From Phycisphaerales bacterium UBA2218 (GTDB lineage: Bacteria; Planctomycetota; Phycisphaerae; Sedimentisphaerales; Anaerobacaceae), in contig DCUI01000040.1 in NCBI GenBank assembly GCA_002327785.1, positions 1-47,243 on the forward strand: 47,243 nucleotides of DNA, given 5' to 3'. Positions 1 through 7,718 of the stretch are shown here, piece after piece; position 1 is the first letter of the stretch; each line of letters starts with the position of its first letter. A program made the position numbers and the translations under genes. Under the pieces are notes generated by a model. That model did not search any database. It was not told where the DNA came from and saw only the letters and a program-made list of their open reading frames with translations.

Positions 1-1195
1 CGACCTCGTCGTAACTGTTGCCGAAGTAGATCATGTGGTAGATGGCGCCAGTGCCCTTGCTCCAGGTCAGGACCTTATCGGGTTTGACGTAGACGCCGCC
101 ATCGGGGGGAGAGGGATTCCACGCTGTCAGCGGCTGCACGAAGAAGCTCCAGACGGGTCCTGTCCACGGACTGTCGGGATTGCCCTCGGCAACCTCGTCC
201 ACGCGCCAATAGTAGGTCTTGCCCGGAACGAGGCCGTCGGGGGCAACGCCGCCCGCCACGCCCATGGGCAACTGAGTGACGGCTTGCCTGCCGACGTAGA
301 CGGCCGCGTCATCCGGGGTGGCCGCACTGACTTCGTCGTAACTCTCGCCGAAGTAGACATCGTGCTGGGTGGCGAGATCACCCGCTCCCCATGAACCCTG
401 CACTGCCGTCCCGGTAATCATGGACCCATTCTTCGGGTTGGGTTTTCGTGCGAACGGATCGGTGCCACCGAGCTTTGGGAGAAACCAGTTGTTGATCCAT
501 TCACTGATGACTTCGCCGCGTGGGTCGTTGTCTTGATCGGCGGTCTGGAAGAAAAAGCCTACGCGACCACCGGTCACTGAATTGTGAAGGATAACGGGTT
601 CCGCTCTGTTTCCGTCAGCAGCCAGAGCAAGAACCAGCTCCGCATACCAATCGCCTTCCAGGGCATCGAAGTGGATTGCGCGGTCCGTGGCGAAATCCTT
701 CAAGGATGGAGTGTACTGCCGACCTTCGGCTGTCACATAAACGGGCGTATCGTCGTCCCACATCTCCATGGCGGAAATGTCCATGATATAGGGTAATGCA
801 GCCGAGCCATGGGTGCCGGCACTACCGATGTAGAAGATCCAGTCGCCTGTGTTGATGATGCAGTTGCCGTCATCCAGGAACAATTCGACCAGTGAGCCAT
901 CCGGCTGCGCATTGACCGCCGGATAGATCGATTCCGGGATCACCCCACAAAGGATCAAAAGGTCCGACACACCATCCCCTGTGTGCGCTTTCACCCAATC
1001 CGCCAGGGCGGCGCCTTGACTTGACGTAAATCGTTCAACGGAAGAAGCATTCGCGTTGTCAACGATTTCCTGAGTTTCGCGGTCAGCCGCACTCTGCGAC
1101 CACCAGTTTGCCTGGGTGGAAATGGCTATACTAGAAGCCATCGCCATCGTGCTACATGCCAATGTAGCGACGAATACCAACACTATCTTTTTCAT
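1..1195 (-). CDS. Exported modular protein with repeated fibronectin-like modules (3' end outside window)
   Basis: An open frame runs from an ATG at 1195 to the window edge (about 398 residues) with no stop, so the gene is partial. A perfect Shine-Dalgarno (AGGAGGA, 7 nt upstream) fixes the start. Residues 1-21 form a signal peptide (MKKIVLVFVA start, cleavage near AMAS). The first 240 residues resemble no family I can name. Two copies of a module follow, marked by HDVYFGESYDEV and HMIYFGNSYDEV, with TYYWRVDEV between them. These modules are common in large planctomycete surface proteins, often next to LamG domains. I infer secretion to the cell surface. The ligand or substrate is unknown and the missing C-terminus could add a catalytic or sorting domain. 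Confidence 0.85.
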   Translation of the reverse strand, partial: MKKIVLVFVATLACSTMAMASSIAISTQANWWSQSAADRETQEIVDNANASSVERFTSSQGAALADWVKAHTGDGVSDLLILCGVIPESIYPAVNAQPDGSLVELFLDDGNCIINTGDWIFYIGSAGTHGSAALPYIMDISAMEMWDDDTPVYVTAEGRQYTPSLKDFATDRAIHFDALEGDWYAELVLALAADGNRAEPVILHNSVTGGRVGFFFQTADQDNDPRGEVISEWINNWFLPKLGGTDPFARKPNPKNGSMITGTAVQGSWGAGDLATQHDVYFGESYDEVSAATPDDAAVYVGRQAVTQLPMGVAGGVAPDGLVPGKTYYWRVDEVAEGNPDSPWTGPVWSFFVQPLTAWNPSPPDGGVYVKPDKVLTWSKGTGAIYHMIYFGNSYDEV

Positions 1196-1444
1196 GTGTC
1201 TTCCTCCTAAATTCCAACTTGTCTGTTTGCAACAGCACACGCACGCATCCAACCTCCGGGTTCAGGTCATCGTTGTCAACAGATGCCCGCCGTACGCGAT
1301 CAGTTCCCGGACGTCACCCGACCCAGGTTCGGCACGTCGGCATTCCTGGAAGGAACAGCGCAGAGGCAAAACCCTCCTGTTCCGGGCCGGCGCACGGAAA
1401 CCGGCGTCCGCAGAGGGACAGTGGAAACAAACACAGGCCAATCC
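1196..1444 (-). other. Long structured 5' leader of the exported protein gene
   Basis: If transcription starts from the promoter at 1451-1480, the mRNA carries about 250 nt before the ATG. The region is rich in inverted repeats. The clearest is 1352-1383, with arms GGAACAG/CTGTTCC enclosing an inner GAGG/CCTC stem. Next to it lies 1386-1405, with arms GCCGG/CCGGC. The octamer CGCAGAGG occurs twice (1359-1366 and 1410-1417). I compared it by eye with GEMM and cobalamin riboswitch motifs and could not match it to either. It may be an unassigned regulatory leader. Confidence 0.35.
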
Positions 1445-1450
1445 ATTTGT

Positions 1451-1480
1451 AGTTTAACATGCCAGAAATCCCCCTGTCAA
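1451..1480 (-). promoter_or_regulatory. Sigma-70-type promoter for the exported protein gene
   Basis: Reading the minus strand there is a perfect -35 box TTGACA (1480-1475), an 18-bp spacer and TAAACT as the -10 box (1456-1451). It faces the gene starting at 1195. The -35 match is exact and the -10 matches 4 of 6. Confidence 0.5.
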
Positions 1481-1977
1481 GGAGCATTTATCGGAAAAGT
1501 TGAATGCCGACTTGAATGCGGGGCATTTCTTGGGTGTGCGTCTATGGAGGAATGATACGATAGCAGCGAATGCCCCCATGCACCATGGGGAATCTTCGCC
1601 TCCCCCTCCCGAGGGGCTACAATGCGCCGCCGACGTGCGATGCTCGATAGTCACCGCAATCCATAGCGATTGATGGGGGATTCAGGCGACTACGATTTCA
1701 TGGTGACGTTCAGAAGGAACAGAAGCATCACGAACAGAGTAAGAAGCATCTCATTCATAGCTTGGCACCACCCCAAAAAACCATGGGGATATTCTACCAC
1801 AGGGGCTGTTGGCAATCAAGGAGCTGTTCGAACCTGCCCCGACAGAACGTGTGAGAATTCCGATATACCCGGCATTGCAGGATGCGAAACGCAGGTTTTT
1901 AGGACTTGCCTCGCGGAATTTTTATTCTTCACGGATTGACGGGGAAGCGATTGTTCCGTTGTCGATCCGGTTTGTGC
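1481..1977. other. Intergenic region without a convincing gene
   Basis: The short frames here have no start signal, family resemblance or sensible composition, and I see no RNA gene. The visible structure is two adjacent GC-rich hairpins at 1574-1590 (CCCCATG/CATGGGG, 3-nt loop) and 1603-1616 (CCCCTC/GAGGGG). The region separates two divergent transcription units. Confidence 0.5.
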
Positions 1978-2006
1978 TTGACTTGCAACTGTCGAAGTGG
2001 TAGAAT
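1978..2006 (+). promoter_or_regulatory. Sigma-70-type promoter for the 2138 gene
   Basis: TTGACT (1978-1983), a 17-bp spacer and TAGAAT (2001-2006) match the housekeeping consensus at 5 of 6 positions in each box with ideal spacing. The predicted start is near 2013, giving a leader of about 125 nt. Confidence 0.6.
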
Positions 2007-2030
2007 GCACTCATCGAATTGGGGTGGATC

Positions 2031-2048
2031 GCCACAGGCTCCTGTGGC
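2031..2048 (+). promoter_or_regulatory. Hairpin in the 5' leader of the 2138 gene
   Basis: GCCACAGG (2031-2038) and CCTGTGGC (2041-2048) are perfect inverse complements separated by 2 nt. They form a 7-8 bp hairpin shortly after the predicted transcription start. No U-tract follows, so it is not a classic terminator. It could stabilise the mRNA or bind a regulator. Confidence 0.35.
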
Positions 2049-2137
2049 AAACACAAGAGCCCTCAGGGATGTCAGGGGGAGTACACGTCCCGGGCTCGGC
2101 ACAACGTGTCCGGTGGACGGACATTACAGGGGGGTAG

Positions 2138-3904
2138 ATGAACACGAAACAGACGTTTCGGCAAGCCAGGTCTTGTCTTATCGACCCATCGGAGAGAACA
2201 GCCGGGAAAGGTAATCCATCGGCGTTCACCGCACCGATGAAGGCTTTGCTCATTATCAGACTCATCGGCCTGCTGATGTTCACCGGTACGGCCGGTGTGT
2301 TTGCTGCCGGTGAGTCCCCGAATTCCGCGAACCACAGTTTGCAGCCGGGACATGTCACGGGGTCGATAAGAGACCCGCTCAACCCGCAGGCCTATATGGC
2401 GGAGCTCGCATCGAAACTCAAGTCGTCAGATGGGAAAGACCTTCTCCTCAAGGGCATGCCGGCAGGGAAAGCGCAGAAGACCGGCGTCTCTCGTGCGAAT
2501 GTCTCGCCATCCAAGCCAGCGGCGTCCAGCGGCAATCCGGCGAAGATAGCCGGCGCCGCGCCGAGCGAGCAGAAACCACAAGAGACGAAGAAGGAGCCAG
2601 TCCCCGAAGTGCCCGCCATGATGGTGTGGAATGGGCTATCGCCGGACAATCGCGCGGCCCAGCGAGTGCTGGAGGACCTGGAAGCATCTCGGATGGCGAA
2701 GGCGTCGGCTCTGTCCAGGTCTGTGGGGAACGGCCAAACCGATACGGCTCCTGCGGCTCCGCCGGCGCAGACGACTACTGCCGGACAGAATGCGAGGGAA
2801 GTGGTCCCGTTGAATCAGGCACTCATGTCGGCCAAGCCAGGCTTGACCCTGTGGACGACGCCCACTCCTGCCAATCTCGTGGAGAAGATCATCATCGATG
2901 CATCGGGGGCGCAGAAGGACCCGAATGCGGCGAACGCCGCCCGGCAGGAGCGAACCCCGTGGTCGCTGGGGTCGGACCTGGACAAATATAGAGCGCACGC
3001 GGTCAAAGAAGGGTCCCGGGATTCCGGCCAGAGTCTCAAAAAGGCCCTTGAAAAAGCAGGCTTGGCCATTGGTGACGGCGTCAACGTCTTCATTCTTGGC
3101 TACGGCTCGGATCGAGCCAAGCCGTTTCGAACCAATGACGGCAAAGGGTTCCTCGACGATCCGGGCAAGGTGCCCCAGCGTGCCGGGACGACCGTTGTCA
3201 GTCTGGCCGACGGCGTGTATTCGCTTGCCGATTTGATTGCGTTCGATTCCCTGCCCGATCCTATCAAGGATGCCTACCAGGACAACAATCCCCTCGTTCG
3301 ACCGCTGATCTTCACGGGCCAGGCGATCGGAGGGGTCTGGAAAACGACCGAGGAGATCGGCAATGCCGTGACCTGGGGTCTTTTCGACAATGTCACAGGG
3401 TGTGTGGGCATCGTCATCGAAGACATTCTGGAGCTGTTCAAGCACGTGGGGCAGGCGGCCACGAACCTGGTCCGCGCGCCGGTGCAACTGGTCGTCGGCA
3501 AGAAGGAGGGCACCGAGCGGGCGATGGACTGGGTCCTGCTGGTTCCCCTGGAGTTCGTCAGCAACTCCATCGAGATGAAGGGAATCGCCAATATGGATGG
3601 CTACAAGACCGCGTTCGAGGACAAAGGGGTCATCGGTTCGGTGCTGGAGTTCGGCGGCTCGACCTTCCTCGTCTATCGCATGGTGGATGAACTCGTAGAT
3701 GAGCTGGAGAAAGACAACCACCGTCGCAAGGCGACCAACTCGGAGTCCACGCCGGAGACTCCAACGGAACCGACCCCGACGCCCAGCGCGCCCACCTCGG
3801 AGATTCTCATCCTCGTGGAAGGTGAGTGGCCCACGGTCACTTCGTCGCCGGGCATAATCTACTTTGACGGACAGGGTCCGACAATCACGATCTTCATCCA
3901 ATAA
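2138..3904 (+). CDS. Exported protein of unknown function, 588 aa
   Basis: I do not recognise a family. A clear signal peptide begins at Met34 (hydrophobic run LLIIRLIGLLMF, then GVFAAG). The upstream ATG at 2138 has a good Shine-Dalgarno (AGGGGGG, 5 nt away), while the internal ATG at 2237 has almost none. I therefore keep 2138, which gives an unusual 33-residue n-region. Residues about 100-220 are Ala/Pro/Lys-rich and low complexity. The middle (about 285-520) is well ordered, with weakly hydrophobic amphipathic segments around residues 390-440 and 500-525 but no clear transmembrane helix. A Thr/Pro linker (about 540-560) leads to a short hydrophobic beta-rich tail. The gene ends 2 bp from the convergent anti-sigma gene. 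It is probably periplasmic or surface exposed. Confidence 0.7.
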   Translation: MNTKQTFRQARSCLIDPSERTAGKGNPSAFTAPMKALLIIRLIGLLMFTGTAGVFAAGESPNSANHSLQPGHVTGSIRDPLNPQAYMAELASKLKSSDGKDLLLKGMPAGKAQKTGVSRANVSPSKPAASSGNPAKIAGAAPSEQKPQETKKEPVPEVPAMMVWNGLSPDNRAAQRVLEDLEASRMAKASALSRSVGNGQTDTAPAAPPAQTTTAGQNAREVVPLNQALMSAKPGLTLWTTPTPANLVEKIIIDASGAQKDPNAANAARQERTPWSLGSDLDKYRAHAVKEGSRDSGQSLKKALEKAGLAIGDGVNVFILGYGSDRAKPFRTNDGKGFLDDPGKVPQRAGTTVVSLADGVYSLADLIAFDSLPDPIKDAYQDNNPLVRPLIFTGQAIGGVWKTTEEIGNAVTWGLFDNVTGCVGIVIEDILELFKHVGQAATNLVRAPVQLVVGKKEGTERAMDWVLLVPLEFVSNSIEMKGIANMDGYKTAFEDKGVIGSVLEFGGSTFLVYRMVDELVDELEKDNHRRKATNSESTPETPTEPTPTPSAPTSEILILVEGEWPTVTSSPGIIYFDGQGPTITIFIQ

Positions 3905-3906
3905 GC

Positions 3907-4437
3907 TCAGATCCTGAAGATCTCGTCGGCCAGGTCCTCACCGGCATGGTTGGTATAGTATTGCTTCATCGCGGCCTGGCCACGTGCGTTGGCTCTGTCC
4001 AGCGAAGCGAAGATTCCCGCCTTGGCCAGCACCAGCACGGCAAGGCACGCCGCCACGTTGACCAGGGCATTCTGAGGTCCGGCCCATCGCTCCGACAGGT
4101 CCGGCTCACGGTCCACCCGCTTGAGCTGTTGGGCCTCGGCAGCCTCGCGCAATCGATGATTGAGCATGTGTATCGCGGCATCGTTCGCTTGCGCCAGCAG
4201 ATCGAGCCGATGTGGCTGCGACTTGATCACCGACAGAGCAAGGTCCACCTTGCCCAGTGCAGCAAGTCGTTGCCGGCATTTCGGACAATGGGCAATATGC
4301 CGTCGGACCCATGGAGCCGCAGGGCCGAATCGCCGGCGCGCCGCGTCCGCCAGACACCGACAGAGCCTCTCTCGCCCCCCCGGCGAGCGATTGCCTTCAC
4401 ACGAACAAGTTGTCTCCCCATCTCTCAGGAGCTTCAT
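3907..4437 (-). CDS. Zinc-type anti-sigma factor (ZAS) of the ECF pair
   Basis: This 176-aa protein is predicted to bind and hold the upstream ECF sigma factor at the inner membrane. The cytoplasmic part carries the ZAS signature Hx3Cx2C (H47, C51, C54 in HIAHCPKC). One transmembrane helix spans about residues 123-145, leaving a short periplasmic tail of about 30 residues. Its ATG overlaps the stop of the sigma gene (ATGA, 4434-4437), indicating translational coupling and matched dosage, as is usual for sigma/anti-sigma pairs. The periplasmic part is very short, so signal sensing may be through the membrane segment, a protease or redox at the zinc site. The function is inferred from motif and neighbour. 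Confidence 0.8.
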   Translation of the reverse strand: MKLLRDGETTCSCEGNRSPGGRERLCRCLADAARRRFGPAAPWVRRHIAHCPKCRQRLAALGKVDLALSVIKSQPHRLDLLAQANDAAIHMLNHRLREAAEAQQLKRVDREPDLSERWAGPQNALVNVAACLAVLVLAKAGIFASLDRANARGQAAMKQYYTNHAGEDLADEIFRI

Positions 4438-5003
4438 CGGTTTTCCTCGTCATTCACCCACACCGCCAGCATTTGCACGGCCTTGCATCGATACACCCGA
4501 GCGGTCCCGGTCGATACGCCCATGATTCGAGCCACCTCCGCATAGGACAATTCGCCGAGGTCGCGAAGCGTAATCACGTCTCGCAGATGCTCCGGCAGTT
4601 GAGCGATGTGGGAGCGGAGGTTCTCGGCCAGGCGCCTGGCGTCGAAGTCGACTTCGGCCGTCGGTTCTTCCTCGCCGGTCTGTGTCATACTCGACAAGGT
4701 CTTTCTTTCGACAACTCTCTGGCGCAGCATCGATATGGCCGTATTGCTGGCCGTGCGGAACAGATACGCCTTGACCCATCGCGGCTTCTGTCCGCCGTCC
4801 AGGTGGGCCAGGTGCAGAAACGTCGTCTGGTAAGCGTCGCAGACATCCTGCTCGTTGCCCAGGATTCGCCAAAGCATGGTGACCAGCTCGTGGCCGTACC
4901 GATGCATGGCGGTGAGAATCCACCGCTGGTTCTCCTCCACGGCTTCGGACGCTGCGGAGCTCCAAAGGAGGTCGTGCTTGATGGCCCTGTCGAACATAGA
5001 CAC
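4434..5003 (-). CDS. ECF-type RNA polymerase sigma factor
   Basis: This 189-aa protein has the two-domain ECF layout. Region 2 lies around residues 28-95, with the core-binding ILGNEQDVCDAYQTTFLHL stretch. Region 4 lies around residues 133-180, with LPEHLRDVITLRDLGELSYA leading into a helix-turn-helix (VARIMGVSTGTARVYRCKAV). The start is GTG at 5003 or ATG at 4997; neither has a strong Shine-Dalgarno. It is coupled to the ZAS anti-sigma gene. It is transcribed divergently from the secretion operon across 175 bp that hold two matching ECF-like motifs, one facing each way, so autoregulation plus control of the secretion operon is the simplest model. Confidence 0.88.
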   Translation of the reverse strand: MSMFDRAIKHDLLWSSAASEAVEENQRWILTAMHRYGHELVTMLWRILGNEQDVCDAYQTTFLHLAHLDGGQKPRWVKAYLFRTASNTAISMLRQRVVERKTLSSMTQTGEEEPTAEVDFDARRLAENLRSHIAQLPEHLRDVITLRDLGELSYAEVARIMGVSTGTARVYRCKAVQMLAVWVNDEENR

Positions 5004-5030
5004 CGCTTTGCGATCCAGTATTCCGACAAA

Positions 5031-5058
5031 TAGGACGTTCCGCAGATTTCCATGTTAA
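5031..5058 (-). promoter_or_regulatory. Predicted ECF promoter for the sigma/anti-sigma genes
   Basis: On the minus strand TTAAC (5058-5054) is followed by exactly 16 nt and then CGTCCTA (5037-5031). An AAC-containing -35 with a CGTC-type -10 at 16-17 bp is the usual layout for ECF promoters. The predicted start lies about 20 nt before the sigma gene. Confidence 0.5.
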
Positions 5059-5110
5059 CACGAAACGCGGGCAAATGCGAAAAAATATTCGGATGATTAA
5101 CACGCAAAGC
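5055..5110 (+). repeat. Direct repeat in the divergent promoter region
   Basis: TTAACACGAAACGC (5055-5068) and TTAACACGCAAAGC (5097-5110) match at 12 of 14 positions and start 42 bp apart, about four helical turns. The second copy contains the -35 motif of the secretion operon promoter. The first overlaps the palindrome GTTAAC that supplies the -35 of the opposing promoter. The repeat could be purely the paired sigma sites, or could also bind a regulator. Confidence 0.45.
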
Positions 5111-5124
5111 CGTCATGCGTCTAA
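5097..5124 (+). promoter_or_regulatory. Predicted ECF promoter for the secretion operon
   Basis: TTAAC (5097-5101), exactly 16 nt, then CGTCTAA (5118-5124): the same elements and spacing as the opposing motif upstream of the sigma gene. The predicted start is near 5130, about 50 nt before the ATPase gene. Confidence 0.5.
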
Positions 5125-5178
5125 ACGGATACGAGAGCCGGGCAGAAAACAGACAAGGAACTCTGGCTGCGTGTCAAG

Positions 5179-6375
5179 ATGAGCAACAAGCGTGAGAAGC
5201 ATCCTGTTGGACCGGGGCCCCAGGCCCAGGATGTCGTGGAGATCGTGGATGAGCTGCTTGCGAAGGCCGTTTCATCGGGGGCCAGCGATGTCCACTTCGA
5301 GCCCACGGGAGCCGAGCTGCAAGTGAAGTACCGCCTGGACGGCGTGCTCAATCCGATCGAGAGCCTGCCGGCCGCAGTGGCCGACAACGTCGTGGCCCGG
5401 CTCAAGGTGCTTGGCGGCCTGCTGACCTATCGCAACGATATCCCACAGGAAGGGCGGCTGGAGCTGGATGGCAAGGCTGCCGGGAAGGTCAGCGATGTCC
5501 GCCTGGCCGTCTTCCCGACCCTCTATGGGCAGCGGGCCGTCGTGCGATTGTTCTATCGGAATGAGGACCTGATGGATTTGGGGCACCTCGGTTTTGCCAT
5601 TCAGATCGAGTCGCGGCTGAAAGCGATCGCGACCCAAAACCAGGGTGTGCTTCTGGTGACCGGTCCGGCCGGCAGCGGCAAGAGCACTACGCTGGCCGCC
5701 GTGCTGCGACACATCGCCAAGACCCTTCCGGGCAAGAGCATCGTGACTTTGGAGGACCCGGTCGAGATCCGGATCGACGGGGTCACACAGGTTCCGATCA
5801 CGCCGCACGGCCAGATGACGTTCCCCACGGCCCTGCGCTCGCTGCTTCGCCAGGATCCGCAGGTCCTCATGATCGGGGAAATCCGCGACGCCGAGACGGC
5901 CAGGATCACCATTGAGGCGGGCCTGACGGGCCATCTGCTGATGAGCACGATGCACAGCGGGACGCCCGCCGGGGCGCTGCTGCGATTGCTGGAGATGGGC
6001 ATCGAGCCCTACCAGGTGACTTCGAGTGTCTCCGCGGTCGTGAGTCAGCGGCTTGTGCGAACACTCTGCGACCGGTGCAAGAGAGAAGATGACAATGGCC
6101 GGTTTGAATCGGTCGGTTGTCCGGCGTGTCTCGGCACCGGCTTTCGCGGCAGGGCACTGATTGCCGAATTGGTCCAGGTGGACGGTGAGCTGCGCCGGGC
6201 GATTCTCGCCAAGGCCGACCTGGACGAACTGGAGACCCTGCTCAAGGGCAAAGGATACGCCGGCATTTGGGAGGACGGCCGACGCCTGATGGCATCCGGC
6301 ATGACGACCGAAGCCGAGTTGAACACGACGTGCGGCATTGTGGTACACGGGGAACCACCGACCTGTCGGAAGTGA
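5179..6375 (+). CDS. gspE: GspE/PilB-like secretion ATPase
   Basis: This is the predicted cytoplasmic hexameric ATPase powering pseudopilus assembly. It shows the family signature set: SDVHFEP (36-42), Walker A GPAGSGKST (162-170), a Walker B-type segment DPQVLMIGEIRD (226-237), the His box GHLLMSTMHS (251-260), and a reduced zinc element CDRC...CPAC (C297, C300, C314, C317). At 398 aa it is shorter than canonical GspE/PilB (about 500-570) because the N-terminal N1E-type domain, which usually docks on GspL or PilM/C, is absent. No gspL is present in this operon. PilT-type retraction ATPases are a possible alternative, but the zinc element and neighbours favour GspE. It is the first gene of the operon. 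Confidence 0.92.
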   Translation: MSNKREKHPVGPGPQAQDVVEIVDELLAKAVSSGASDVHFEPTGAELQVKYRLDGVLNPIESLPAAVADNVVARLKVLGGLLTYRNDIPQEGRLELDGKAAGKVSDVRLAVFPTLYGQRAVVRLFYRNEDLMDLGHLGFAIQIESRLKAIATQNQGVLLVTGPAGSGKSTTLAAVLRHIAKTLPGKSIVTLEDPVEIRIDGVTQVPITPHGQMTFPTALRSLLRQDPQVLMIGEIRDAETARITIEAGLTGHLLMSTMHSGTPAGALLRLLEMGIEPYQVTSSVSAVVSQRLVRTLCDRCKREDDNGRFESVGCPACLGTGFRGRALIAELVQVDGELRRAILAKADLDELETLLKGKGYAGIWEDGRRLMASGMTTEAELNTTCGIVVHGEPPTCRK

Positions 6376-6379
6376 GCCG

Positions 6380-7717
6380 ATGCAAACGGTCGTACATACA
6401 TTTGCTGTTGCATTGTCGGTCTGTGTCAACGGGCTTGCCCGGGCTGCCGGGGAGGGGACGGTTTCCAGACGGGTCGTCGACTACCTGGCGAGACCCGTCG
6501 AAGGAGCCGAGGTCGCCCTCTATGAGGAGGTCCACGACTTCTCGACGGATCGCGATTTCGTCCGCCTGCGGGCCGAGGTTGTGCGAACGGATGGCCAAGG
6601 GAGCTTTCGTTTCGACAGTTTCGGGGCCGAGGTGAGTTCCAGCTTCTGGGTGGAGACCCCGGGATGGACATTGGCCTATACGTTTGCCGTTCATTCTGCC
6701 GGTGGTTGTGGATTCAAGGCCGGTCGGACGGACGTTCGCCCGATTCTGCCGGCGGAAGCGGTGGTCCGCGGACGAGTGGTCGATGCCGTCGGCGGCGAAC
6801 CCGTTGCGCAGGCGCGCCTCATCATTCAAGCGGACACGACTGACTGCCACCCTGCGACTTCGTATCTCCCCGGCTCGACAGTCACAGCCAAGGACGGCGG
6901 GTTTGCGTTCATGGGCATCCCTTGGGGCCGGCATTACCTCGATGTCTGCGCGCCCCATGAGACCGGGCTCGTGGACCGGAGGGTGCGATTCGAGGTCCCG
7001 CCGCGGGGGGAGGCCCAGGAGGTCACGGCCGGTCTACACCGAGGCGGCGTGATTGAGGTCGAGGCACGTGACAAACAGACGAATGAGCCGATCGCCGATC
7101 TCCCCGTGTACTTCTGGGAGGCGGTTCAGGACGAGGAGGCCAGTTTCCACAAGGGTGCCCGAACCGGTGCCGACGGTGCGCTGCGAATCCAGGCGGGCAC
7201 CTCCGGTGTCTCCGAGGAAGACGGGGTTCTGTGGGCTGAGGGTGGTGACCGGGATGTGAGAGCGGTCATCGGGCAAAACGCACGCCACGCGGGATATGCC
7301 TCGCTCATAGGCAGGCCGTCGCCCATCGAAGACCTCGGCCCGGATGCACTGCCAGGGGATGCGGAGGGCAGGATGGTCCTGCTTTGCTTCTTCGATTGGC
7401 AGCAGCGCCCCTCCCGCAACACGGTCGTCGAACTGGCGGAGCGGGCCGAACAGCTCTCGCAGCAGAACGTTGCCCTCGTGGGCATCCAGATCGGCCGGAC
7501 AGATCGGGCCGAACTCGGCAAATGGATAGAGGAGAAGCACATCGCCTTCCCGGTTCATGCGACCGAGGCCGATGAGCAGACGCTGCGTCTTACTTGGGGC
7601 ATCAGGTCCCTGCCCTGGCTGATCCTTGCAGATCGCGCCCACGTCGTCGTGACGGAAGGTCTGCGACTGGCTCAGATCGAGGAAGAGATCGAGAAGATCA
7701 ATGAAAGGGAAAGATGA
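6380..7717 (+). CDS. Exported protein with carboxypeptidase-regulatory-like domains and a cysteine-less thioredoxin-like domain
   Basis: The start is ATG 6380, 4 nt after the ATPase stop. A frame extending 42 nt upstream exists, but the signal peptide (MQTVVHTFAVALSV, cleavage after ARA) begins here. Residues about 25-110 and 125-215 look like two carboxypeptidase-regulatory/CNA-B-like beta sandwiches (ARPVEGAEVALYEE, then VRGRVVDAVGGEPVAQARL with a DGGFAFMGIPWG ending). The last 130 residues (from about 325) resemble a thioredoxin/AhpC fold, with a strand MVLLCFFDW and a cis-proline region SLPWLIL. The active-site CxxC position reads WQQRPSR, so redox activity is unlikely. It could be a periplasmic structural or chaperone partner of the secretion machine. 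Confidence 0.8.
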   Translation: MQTVVHTFAVALSVCVNGLARAAGEGTVSRRVVDYLARPVEGAEVALYEEVHDFSTDRDFVRLRAEVVRTDGQGSFRFDSFGAEVSSSFWVETPGWTLAYTFAVHSAGGCGFKAGRTDVRPILPAEAVVRGRVVDAVGGEPVAQARLIIQADTTDCHPATSYLPGSTVTAKDGGFAFMGIPWGRHYLDVCAPHETGLVDRRVRFEVPPRGEAQEVTAGLHRGGVIEVEARDKQTNEPIADLPVYFWEAVQDEEASFHKGARTGADGALRIQAGTSGVSEEDGVLWAEGGDRDVRAVIGQNARHAGYASLIGRPSPIEDLGPDALPGDAEGRMVLLCFFDWQQRPSRNTVVELAERAEQLSQQNVALVGIQIGRTDRAELGKWIEEKHIAFPVHATEADEQTLRLTWGIRSLPWLILADRAHVVVTEGLRLAQIEEEIEKINERER

Positions 7718-7718
7718 C

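Noticed and set aside
1352..1417. GEMM (cyclic di-GMP-I) riboswitch, because of the CGCAGAGGCAAAACC-like segment
   Set aside because: The required second ACGCAAAGCC-type segment and hairpin order are missing, and the orientation would not face a nearby gene.
1454..1478. TTAAC-N16-TGTC on the plus strand, close to the ECF motif
   Set aside because: It has T instead of C in the -10, overlaps a good opposing sigma-70 promoter and has no gene within 650 bp downstream on its strand, so it is likely chance.
1793..1850. tRNA-like GTTCGAACC segment near 1828
   Set aside because: The flanks do not form a T-arm and no acceptor or anticodon stem can be drawn.
2636..3901. Long minus-strand frame opposite the 588-aa gene
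   Set aside because: It is an Arg/His/Asp-rich antisense shadow of a GC-rich gene with no start signal.
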